From: Hemicentrotus pulcherrimus
Lineage: Eukaryota; Echinodermata; Echinoidea; Camarodonta; Strongylocentrotidae
Length of the DNA stretch: 64,000 nucleotides
NCBI GenBank assembly: GCA_003118195.1
Contig: BEXV01000052.1
Location: 323,435-387,434 of the forward strand
Reading direction: 5' to 3'
In this document: one piece after another, positions 41,646 through 51,612 of the stretch
Layout: each line of letters opens with the position of its first letter
Position numbering within the stretch: position 1 is the first letter of the stretch
Notes under the pieces: generated by a model
Told to the model about the DNA's origin: nothing
Seen by the model: the letters and a program-made list of their open reading frames with translations, nothing else
Databases searched by the model: none
Program-made: the position numbers and the translations under genes

Positions 41646-42389
41646 ACATTTCTCTGTCTCTTTATTCATCTCTCCTACATGTACACCCTATTCTCTGTTC
41701 AAGTACCGATACCCCGCCCTTGTAATTTGAGGTGTGTTATTGAATTAGATATTCTGAATGGAGGCTAACTGCTACTAGTCACAAAAGTGTCATTTGGGGA
41801 AATGGTAAACTAACATTTTTCAGAGATTCAGAAAATCTGACTTTTTCTTTCTTTCTTTCTCCCTTTGGTTCTTGTCATTGTGAGCTGAACTAGAACAAGA
41901 TTCCCCACAGAGAGCAAAGTCGTGGGTTCTCTTTTTAGCTTTAGGGGCAATGTACTTTTCATCGGTAGTAGATTTGATTGGCATATGCAGAATAAAGAAT
42001 CAGTGACTCATGTTGAATTTGGTGTTATTTTGGGTAATTACAGCTCTTTTCCTTGTCAGTTATGGAGTAAAAATGTGAGGTCAAAGTTCACCTCAATAAA
42101 GGTAGCTTCAAGGTTCTGACAGTAAACTGCCATCATCGATATTTCTTTGAAATACATTTTTTTAACAGTTTAATAATTTCTAAACGTGCTGCTGATTAAA
42201 GCCACATACTATAGTCGCTGTATAAAGCATATGGGAATGAGAAAAGAGTCAATTATCTAATTGTCAAATCATGATATTCACGCGAAACTCTTCAGTAATC
42301 TTCCTTTTAGAAATTAATGTCGATTCTGAATCATTATGACGCTACAGCATGTCTAATATATCTTTCATGTTATATTCCCTGTTTCTCAG
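40178..42389. other. non-coding sequence up to the first recognised dach exon
   Basis: C run near 40433-40442, pyrimidine tracts at 41222-41330 and 41616-41644, a G run near 41526-41538, and a DR1 motif at 42078. No other exon was seen. Confidence 0.55.
42078..42090 (+). promoter_or_regulatory. DR1 nuclear-receptor motif 300 bp upstream of a dach exon
   Basis: AGGTCA A AGTTCA, identical to the motif at 27300. Confidence 0.45.
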
Positions 42390-42508
42390 CAGTCGACCAG
42401 GTAGACCTCCAAAACGAAACATTCCTCTCTCGCTCACACCAACCATCCATGGACTCTCTCGTATGGGACCCGCCCTCGACCTTCTCAAAAGGCCCAAACT
42501 GGAAAATG
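42390..42508 (+). CDS. dach: dach exon with RPGRPPKR segment, just after N-terminal Dachbox
   Basis: The frame reads S-R-P-G-R-P-P-K-R-N from 42391, then a short linker ending KRPKLEN. SRPGRPPKR is the near-invariant stretch directly after the Dachbox-N/Ski-like DNA-binding domain in DACH1, DACH2 and fly dac; its basic GRP core resembles an AT-hook. The acceptor is a pyrimidine-rich tract ending in tandem CAGCAG, so the exon can start at 42390 or 42393. I chose 42390 because it would keep two serines before RPG, as I recall in human DACH1. The donor at 42509 is GTAAGT, a perfect consensus. The exon ends after the first base of a glycine codon that the 48569 exon completes as GHH. Read-through would stop two codons into the intron. 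The exon coding for the DNA-binding domain itself was not found upstream. Confidence 0.9.
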
Positions 42509-44257
42509 GTAAGTAGTCACATAATTATGAGCAAAATCTTGTGTTGCACAATATATGCTGATACATGTAGGGAGAAAAGATACTTAAAGTTGTGGCCAAG
42601 AAATTGTTCACTTTTACTTTTGATACATCTTTTATGCTTGATAATGAATGAACTGTTGATCGGATAGCATTAAAGTATGAAAATCAATAAATAATAAGTC
42701 ATTAAAAGCAGGTAAATATCAGCAATGTCATTGTCAAATTGCAAATTTAACACCTTCATGAAGGGGGGGGGGAAGGGGGAGCGCATTGATAAGCAAGAAG
42801 GTGCAATGAATCTTAGACGTGATGTGAAAGAAGGGCTTAGTCATTTTCCTGATCCCGAGCTTGTGACGTTTCTAATTTGTCATTGTCACTTCTCATTCTT
42901 TTTAATCTCCTCCATCAGAAAACATGGATTGAAAACAATTTCATCACCTTCCTCATCTTATCTTCAACATCTTAAAAATTTAGATTTGTTCTTGCTGGGC
43001 TGGCAAGTGGTCCTAAAAGCCGTCATATGATTTGTGCTCAAATGTATTGTAATAATGGGTGAATGTATAGGGGGACTAAGAAAAACTTAGGAGAGAGGGG
43101 TTTATATGACCTTTGTGAATAGTTTCACTTCAGACAAGTCATTCAAAGAGATGTCAATCATTGTAAGAAATGTCTGTTTAAATGCAAGTTAATATCAGAG
43201 GAAAAGAGTGCAGACTGGTTATATGCTTGCAACCCCATCTCTGTCAGTATACATCTGTATATCATCAGACCCCCTCCCTGGAAGAAAGGGTCACATGCAC
43301 CTGTGGCCAGCCACTCACGATACCCCATCTCCCCCCTTCCTCCACAAACACAATTTTACACGGACCATGGACAGACGGCTTCCGCGCTGCTTTCTGCCGA
43401 TTCACATTCAAGGAGACCCGTGTCGCAAAATGGAGGGTTTCTGTTCCACCTCTCTCTCTCTCTCCCTCTGAAGTCTAAACTTTCCTTTAGATGTAATTTG
43501 TCGTGCATTCTTGACAACCGAAGCTTTCCTTATTCATCCCGCCTCGTCTGTTAACGAGATGAAAACTTCCTGTATCAGGTGCGCTTTTCCTCCTGGCATG
43601 GTTGAGAATGAGCCACTCTCATGCTGAGCTGCTCCTCTATCCCTCCTTCCGTCTGTCATGATCGTCTTCTTTCTTCTTTCAAGTATCTTCTCTCCCTTTC
43701 CTATCTGTCTTTCATTTCTGAACATCTCAATATCCATCTTTCCCTGCTAACTATTTTTTTTTTTTTCTCAAACTTGTAATATCTGTTTTTGGGTACCAAG
43801 GCATTTGCTCTCCTTCATGTCTTATTCTTCTATCTCTTTTCATAGAAGGAACTCTTTTGCCTTTTTACCCTTTTTATACCAAAAAACTACTTGTATTTTG
43901 ATTTTGCACCTTTTGAATGACCATATTTTGTTTTGCCTTCCCTTGTGTAATTTTATAGTGACTTCAATTTTTCTATTTTGCTCGCCATCTCTCAAAATGA
44001 TCTTTCTTGTCATGACTCCCCCCCCCCTCGACTTCTGTCTGTCTCTGTCTCTCTCTCTCTCTCTTTCTCTCGCCTTCTCTTCCCTAGCGTGCACTCCCCC
44101 CTCCACTTTCCCCGGTATTCTGTCACTCTCTATCTCTTCCCTCCTAATTCCCTGTGTGATGCCAAATTTAAAGTGGGAAAACAAAAATATGAGTTGGGGG
44201 TGAAAGAAAATAAAAGACTGATATGCTTCAATTCCCAGTGCGCATCTCAATCAAGTC

Positions 44258-44271
44258 GTAACCATAGTTAC
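44258..44271. promoter_or_regulatory. X-box-like (RFX) palindrome
   Basis: GTAACCATAGTTAC is a near-perfect palindrome with the RFX half-site GTAACC, an AT spacer and a slightly degenerate second half. Confidence 0.35.
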
Positions 44272-44830
44272 GCTACAAAATTGGCTTGTTTTCACTCAAC
44301 AGTGTCATCGACTTTTAGAAGTCTCCTAGTCGCTTCTGTAGCTTGCTTCTCTGAAAAGAGAAACAAATAAGTTAGTCTGTTGTCATTTGGCGGATAAAAA
44401 ACCCATGTGATATTATTTCACGGCGATAGGGTTGCTGTGCCTATAACATTTTAGCCCTTGGCTATGAAAGTTGAAAGTTATCGTGGAAGGGGCTGGAATA
44501 TACCAGATAAAATAAGAGCTGAACCATCATTTTCCGTTTAGATTATGCTTGGCTGGTTTATTAGGTTGCGGTAATGTAATTACTAGAAAGGTGGGTCGTT
44601 CTGCTGTGTCACAGTGATTCCGTAACAAATTTAGATAAACCCTCTTGGAAAATATTTGTAGAACGTCTCTCCTGGAAGTTGGCAAGTACGTCATGTTAGA
44701 AAGGTGAGGGCTAAGTTCATCATATTTGTGTTACCTATCTTAGAAGATAATACAAACATCTTTCTTGGCCCTTGGGTTTTATAAAAAGTACCTGCTGTCC
44801 CTGCAACATTTATCTTTGATCAAAATCATT

Positions 44831-44844
44831 GTAACCATGGCAAC
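44831..44844. promoter_or_regulatory. consensus X-box (RFX) motif
   Basis: GTAACCATGGCAAC fits the RFX consensus GTNRCC-AT-RGYAAC at every position. RFX factors typically drive ciliary genes; a role in dach regulation is speculative. Confidence 0.5.
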
Positions 44845-45897
44845 CCGTCAAGCAACAAGTAATTTTTGAAGAAGTTGAATTCATCATAGGATTTGGATCT
44901 TACTTTCTGGAACATCATTACCGTACTTGCTTCATATTGAATTTATTTGTAAGTACCTTCTTGGTTTAGTTTATACTTATTGCCTTCAAAAACATGTTTT
45001 AATGGCAAATGAAAACTTAATGGAACATTAATTCTGAAAACAATTATCTCATATGAATAAATTCAAAATTGTAGTTTCACACTTTATTGCGTGTGATAAT
45101 ACATCTATCCTTCAGAAATATGTTTCTTTTTCTGGTTGGGTTATTTCCGTGAAGGCTGTAAAGAATATACCCGTAATAAAAGTACTAAATTATGAATTAA
45201 CAGACTCGTGAAACTAATTGGGTCCTTTCAATATTTAATATGCATTGCACTGTCCTTCGTGTATATAATCAGAAAGAAAAAAAAAGAGAATTATCCTTTC
45301 TATAACATTTGAGAAATAATAATACTTGGTCATTAGTCATGAGATGAAATTGGTTCAGAATGATTTTTATCAGGGAAATTTTTTGATCGAATGTCATAAC
45401 CATTCATCGTCAGTACTGGAATCTACTGCACCAGAGCAGGGGTAATCAATGAAATTCAAAGATAAACAAACATACATCCTTGTTTCAATTCCTTAGCCTT
45501 TCCTAACTTCCACTCGGGTGCAATGTATCAATAAAGAATTTACCAAGAGACCGAGAGAGATCAAGATCACGAACGACTGCATGAGTGAGAGAAACAGAAA
45601 AGAAGGGGAAAAGACATAAATCATAACAAAACCTGCTCGGGATTGAAATCTCGAGTTTCCCCAAAGATTGCTGATCCATTTTGATTCGTGATGTACATTG
45701 CAAAGTTGAAAAAACCCGATGAGATTACAAACTCTGGAAGTATGTGTCATGTTAACTTCCGAACCCAGATTAGCTTGGTCCTCCTCACCTTCAACTTGCC
45801 CAAATTAGATCGATTTCTTGTACACATTCCTTTCTATAACATTGTGTGCACCCTACTCTCTCTCTCTCTGTCATTTTACTCTTGTTAAAATGTTATA

Positions 45898-46268
45898 TTA
45901 AAGGTAAAGACCAGTATTGGAAACGCCCCAATTTCAAAAAATGAAATAGAAGCTCTCATTACCAATCATGTGAAAGAATATGTTTTGACTAATACATGAT
46001 GATAACAAATTTGCCGGGAAACTGCCTAATTCATATATTTGGTAAATTGGTTTCTCTCTTGGTCTGTGAGAGATACAGGGTAGTCCCATATACATCTTTC
46101 TGTGTATAGTGCTTGTAACTTTACAAAGAATGGGCCAAATTTCTTATCATTTTGATGATTCCAGAACCTTGCAGATGCTAGATGCTAGATGATCAACATT
46201 TTCTGATTGATTCCACAACATTTCTTTCACAATGCTATCGCATGACCATTACTGGTCTTTACCTTTAA
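45898..46268. mobile_element. 371-bp MITE with inverted ends and TTAA flanks
   Basis: The left end TTAAAGGTAAAGACCAGTA is mirrored by TACTGGTCTTTACCTTTAA at the right. TTAA at both outer edges could be a TTAA target duplication, as for piggyBac-type elements, though the termini do not begin with the usual CCY. It has no coding capacity. A short internal triplicate AGATGCTAGATGCTAGATG lies near 46172. Confidence 0.8.
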
Positions 46269-48568
46269 AACATTTAAACCATATGCTACTATAAAATCAT
46301 TTCAAAGTTACAGACAAGTAGATGATAACAAACCAGAACTGCTGAATGAATTTTCAAGCTATTTTATAGGCTTGTTTTGCAATTGCACATATTAGTTGAG
46401 CTAAAGTAAGGCAGGTAAAATGCAATTTAACATCGACAATGACATATATGATTATTCATTTGAATGTGACTATATTGTTCCCACGCTTTGAAGAGTATTT
46501 ATCCACAATATAAAAATAAACAACATCAAAGAAGTGAAAGAAACATAAACAAAGGAAAAATGATTACTCTGATTCATCTAGTTTGTATTACAAACTCTGC
46601 TCATTTCCCCCTCTTGTTCCTGTCCTTATTTCTTTTCCTTTATCTGTGCTCTCTTAATAGTTTCTTTTTCTTCGATTCCTTTTTATTTCTCCATCACCAC
46701 GCCTAAGTATATTCCTAGTTCTGTCTCTTGTATGAAGTCATGAAACTCTTTTCCCACTTTCAAGTTTCAAGGAACAAAATGAAAGGAAGAATGAAAACTT
46801 GCATGCCCCATCTGAATTCAAAATTAGTGACAAATCTGTTATTATTCATCCGTCCCTGAGGGCCCCCGCTATTGTAAATCTTTTTTGTACCTCCGGAAAA
46901 ATTACAGTTTTGACACTCCTAGAAACAAATATAACCCAGGTGTAAGTTTGAGCTCTGGTAGGGGCTTAATGCATGGATGGAATCGATACAGTCAGGGTGT
47001 TAAAATGTTTGAGAGAGAGAGAGAGAGAAAAGGAGAAATCAGTGTCATTTCTAATCAGTTTTGATGACCAGACTTTTGAAGGGAGGTCATTGACTTCTGG
47101 TCGCACTAACTCTAAAGAGAAGTAGAAAAGAAAGGGAAAAAATCCTTAGATTTGTTTGCAGCTTTGGGGGAGATCATGTGCTACTCTCCAGTTTCGGAAT
47201 TGTTCATTTCGAGGATAACTTTGGTGAAAAGAGAGCCCTTTGTCAGAGAGAAATGTCAATACCTTTTGAGTTATTCCTCCTTTGTTTGAAGCCATTCTCC
47301 TGTAGTCTGAATACATTATCAAAAGCTCTTTCAAAGTTGAAGTTTTGTATTGTAAAAGAAAACAAAGTATATCTGTTTTGAAAAGGAAGGATAGAATTTC
47401 ACAATGACCCGAACTTAAGGCAATTTAAAAAAAAATAATGAAGTTTGAAGTTTACTTGTTTCACAGTTACATCAAAAGCAACAAGGTGTGTATGGTACAA
47501 GGTAAAGAGCAACAACATGGTTGTTGTAGTGAATACTTAGACGTATCATATGATATTGTAGATATAAGAGGAGCATTGATCATTTATGCTAAGCTTTAAA
47601 GTGCATTTGAAATCTGATAATTTATACTTGGGTAAATATAAAATCTTTTTTTGGAGAACTGTTGGCAAAGGAAGGACCTATACATAACTGTAGTAAAAAG
47701 AAGTGGTATGATTGATACATGAACGTGAACATCCGTCTGCACAAATTGATTACATAAAAGCCACTTATGCATTTCTTATAGCAGAGGAATATCAGTCGTA
47801 ACATCAATTTGTGCTAATTACTTTGGCTTGCCTATCCTTCATGATTGGTTGGGTGCATGATGAAAAGCCAAATTCTGTTGTCATCCATTTGTGACTAAAT
47901 TACACAATTCATTAGATGATTAGATGCAACATAGAGCTGTGTAAATTGCTTCTACCGTTTGCCAATGTGTATGTGTTTGGACATGCCTGCATGCATCGCC
48001 CTGGCCTTCATGAATTGATTATGACATCCACTCCCTATATTGCAGCTCTCTCTCCCTCCCTCACAGAGCATTATTTCAAATCAAACGAAGGAGATAATGA
48101 CATTGTCTCTAAAAAGAGAAGAATCATATTTCTTTGTTTGATATTTAAACTTCAATTTAATTTAATGTGGGTTTATATGTGTGTAGAGGTGTAAGGAGGT
48201 GCCCCTCTTCATGTTATGACGGTTCTTTGCAGTAAAAATACATTTTTTAATGTTTTTTCCTTTCTCCTGAAATTTTGAACAGTTTTGATGAGAAAGGATA
48301 TGATAATTTCTTCCATCTATGTAAGTATCTACTCCCGGTTCGGAGGTTGATTGCAACATCTCTCCATCTTCTGCCATTCTGGTGCACTCTTGCAGTTTTA
48401 GTCCACTCAGGGAGTATCTCTATGGTCCACTCCAGTTCTTGACATTCTCTTGAATCTCTTACCAGTTGATTCTGGGTCTCCCTCTCGGTCTAGTTCCTTC
48501 CACTCTTCCCTCCAATTACTGGTAAGAAATAACTCAAAGTGAATGATGTTTTTGTTCTCCTTTGGCAG

Positions 48569-48792
48569 GTCACCACCGTCTGCCATTCAATGGATACGAG
48601 CACTTGGCTGCAGCCTCCCCGTATCTTCTGGCCACCCACCCAGCATTCCTCCCATCCTCCCTCTCCATGCCGACCAACCACCTCACCGCATCCCCCGCCA
48701 AGGCTGCCGAGATGCACCACCTTCACCATGCCGACCTGGGCGCCGCCCACCTCCACAACCTGCACAAGCTCTCCGTAGGCATTCCCAGATCG
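48569..48792 (+). CDS. dach: dach linker exon, His/Ala/Leu-rich
   Basis: This 224-bp exon has an acceptor TTTGGCAG and donor GTAAGA. It enters by completing Gly (G|GT) and leaves on a full codon (TCG). The 74 complete codons give a low-complexity linker beginning GHHRLPFNGYEHLAAASPYL and ending HNLHKLSVGIPRS. It contains THPAFLPSSLSMP and AEMHHLHHADLGAAHLH, clearly above random coding. The match to vertebrate DACH1 is only compositional (Ala-, His-, Pro- and Met-rich linker between the two Dachboxes), so the assignment rests on position, strand, phase and higher GC than the flanking introns. A TGA/GAT-type microsatellite starts within about 10 bp of the donor. Read-through would add a short run of arginines and then a stop. 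The other frames of this segment are also open and histidine- or proline-rich, but they lack splice support. Confidence 0.85.
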
Positions 48793-48796
48793 GTAA

Positions 48797-49000
48797 GAAG
48801 AAGAAGAAGATGGTGATAGTGATGATGATGATGATGATGATGATGATGACAATAATGATGATGATGGTGGTGGTGATTAAGAGGATAGTAATGTTGATGA
48901 TGATGGTAGTGATGGCGACGGTGATAGTGATGATGATGATGATGTTCATGATGATGGTGATGATCATGATGATGGTGATGATGATGATTATAATGATAAC
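48797..49000. repeat. GAT/TGA trinucleotide microsatellite next to a splice donor
   Basis: AGA repeats directly at the donor give way to interrupted GATGAT runs, with GTGGTG and CATGAT variants. The high-His and high-Met frames here are repeat artefacts. Confidence 0.95.
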
Positions 49001-49717
49001 GAGGGGTGAGGATGATAGTCATGCCATAAAATTGTAAGGAGGAAATTAATTTGTAAAGCCTTGTTGATTCGAGAGGATGTGAAAGAGATTTTTTACAAAT
49101 GAATATATCTTCTTTGTGATTTTCAATATTTTCATGCATTGGCTTAAACTAATGACATGGGTGCTACTGATTATATGTATAATGACATAAATATTAGAGT
49201 AAAGAGGCAAGGGTTAAGAAGAGGGTAAAAGAGCCAGGGTATCTTAAAAGATGGTTGGAGTAGCAGGTCGAAAATATGATACAAATCATCAGAAGCAATT
49301 CACCCAACTCTTGTTTATGCATTAGAAAATGAATTTATGATGGGGTGTACTTTGTGCGAAGTGTGCCCGTGAAAGATCATGTCATCTGGACGACGAGCAA
49401 TGAGACCCTATGCCACGTCGTCAAATAATTAATAGCACCAGGCGAAAAACCTCATGCAGAGTACGGACGATGAAACATGCAGAGAGACGTACATGAAATA
49501 ATGAGAGCCCCAACTGCCACGGCAAAGGCCTTAGTACATCGCACCCTGGGCCCTGACGCAAGGAAGCGCTCATAACCATGAACCTCATTAATATTCATGA
49601 GGGCCATTAGATCGCGTACTAATAGGGGGCTCTCTTCAAATATTCATTCCCCTCCTAATCACCATAATTATTTCACAATCAGGCTGTCACAGTCGCAGAA
49701 GGATTGGAAGTAGAGGG

Positions 49718-49790
49718 GGGAAAGGAGAGACAGAGAGAGGGAGAGAAAGAGAGAGGGGGAAGAGAGAGAGAGAGAGAGAGAGAGAAAGTG
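49718..49790. repeat. GA-rich tract
   Basis: GAGAGA runs with a core near 49762-49785. Confidence 0.9.
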
Positions 49791-51523
49791 GGAGGGAAAA
49801 TAAGTATAGAGTTGAGAAATGCACAGATGCAGATGAAGAGAGCGAGAGAGCAAGAGCGCATCAGGGAGAGAAACAAAAGGAAAGAGACATAAAGTTCAGA
49901 AGTCTCGATACACCCTCGGCTCATTAATTCTTGTGTCTGTTAGAATAGCGATGTCGGAGGATCCGTAATTCATGTTATCATGGAGGGGATGCACTTTCGA
50001 TTTCGCTTCCCGCGTACCCATGCTTCCGACGTGACCAAAATCATTAAAATCAGCCGTGAGCAACGAATTACCATTTACACTAAAAAGGATCAGTGAAATA
50101 CAAGTTTCGATTAGTTTTCCCTATCTTTATCTCTTCCTTTCCGACTCCCATGGGTATGCTATTATGTAGTAATGAGCCGTCATTACAGCTACATTGGAGA
50201 TTGATTCTGCATTAAAAACTATTACTGTGCAAACATTTTCTCCGTAATGAATTTGGATGAAAGTAAAGCGATTCGTGATGTTGCTCAGTACGGCGTTCTA
50301 CTGCAACATTTTCGCCATTATCATTTAACTTGGAATGGGAAGAATTAAGGCAAATGAAGGCCGTTTTGATGATATTTGATGAGGCATTAGGTCTTTGGAT
50401 GCATTATTAACATTTCCTGATTGTCGTCTTAGTTGTAACATTAAAAATGCTTTTGTGATGAAAACATAAAAGAAAGGAAAGGATAATTTGAAACAATTTT
50501 AAAGAGTTTCTCTATCAGATATCATAGTTCATGAACTATTATTACCTGTCTTCACTGTCTTCAAGTCCTTCACAAAATATAGATTCTTTGTGAAGCATTC
50601 TATTGTCAAGGAGAAATACGCTCCAAAGAATGTAGAATTATTTTCATTTTAACAAATGACTCGGATATATATTGAAAGTATGACCAATTGACCATCCTGT
50701 TTATGTAAACAAGAAAGATAGCAATCAGTAAATATCAGATTAAGAATTTTAACTCGATATCACGAGTGATTATCTCATTAAGTTTGATGCCATTGAGTAG
50801 TTCAAATTATGGCATGGATTTGTAATGCCATGAGGCAGAAGTCTCAACAAAAGCTATTGGAATGAGGAATTTCAACTCCATTTGCAGATCATGCAATGGT
50901 GAATTGTTGATTAGATGAAAGCCGGGGTGACGCTTAATTGCTGTGTGCACAGTATCCAAGTTTAATGTAATTGAGAGTTTAATTATTCAAAAGTGAGAAA
51001 AGTGTGAGGTTGAGTGAGTTGTAATTTAGATGATAGATTTGGCACTTCCAATAGGTGGTTGCATGAAAGGGGAAGTCACTAATACGACTTATGCTCTGGC
51101 GACATTGGCTCCAACAACATCTTGTCGAAGATACAGGGTTAGGGATGGGGTTACAATTGAGGTTTTAGGTTGGGGTTATCGTTAGTTTGTCATTGGAAAT
51201 AGAAGCGAGGGAGAGAGAGAGAGGCAGAGAGAGAGAGAGACAGAGAAGGAATTGCCATATAGCCATTCAAACCCTAAGAAATATAGAGAAGAAACAAAAT
51301 AAAACGAAATAATGATGTAATGCACGTTTTTACTGCCATTCATCAGATGACCTACTCATAAAGACATGAATTTATATGAAAGGATGATAACAAGGCTGAA
51401 AGATATCCAGATCATTCACATTTTTAGACTTCATTTCCAATCCATTACTAGAAAAAAAGGTGCATTTCTAGAAGATACCTTCAATTCACGGTGCTACTTT
51501 TCCCCTGCATCATGGTAAAATTT

Positions 51524-51540
51524 GACATCTCTCTCTCTAC

Positions 51541-51580
<40 letters not shown>

Positions 51581-51612
51581 ATCTCTCTCTCTCTTTCTCT
51601 CTCTCTCTCTCC
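51524..51612. repeat. (CT)n microsatellite
   Basis: CT repeats interrupted by CTAT and TTTC, followed by CCCC. Confidence 0.95.

Larger units (their letters stand above)
42509..48568 (+). other. dach intron, about 6.1 kb
   Basis: Bounded by GTAAGT and TTTGGCAG. It holds (CT)n at 43447-43470 and 44029-44070, X-box-like motifs at 44258 and 44831, and a TTAA-flanked MITE at 45898-46268. A G run lies near 42763-42771, with a short (GA)n near 47010. The open frames over the CT tract at 43800-44370 are compositional. Confidence 0.8.

Noticed and set aside
1..42389. Search for the N-terminal Dachbox exons (LPQAFDLFLKHLVGGLHTV, GLGAIQPGVNRCKL)
   Set aside because: No frame on either strand shows these conserved segments, so they are placed outside the window.
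43805..44370. Open frames of 130-136 residues over the CT tract on both strands
   Set aside because: Ser/Leu/Phe- or Glu/Arg-rich products of (CT)n/(GA)n with no family similarity.
48543..49139. Long open frames on both strands (Met/Val-rich on +, His-rich on -)
   Set aside because: They arise from the GAT/TGA microsatellite and from out-of-frame reading of the real dach exon at 48569-48792.
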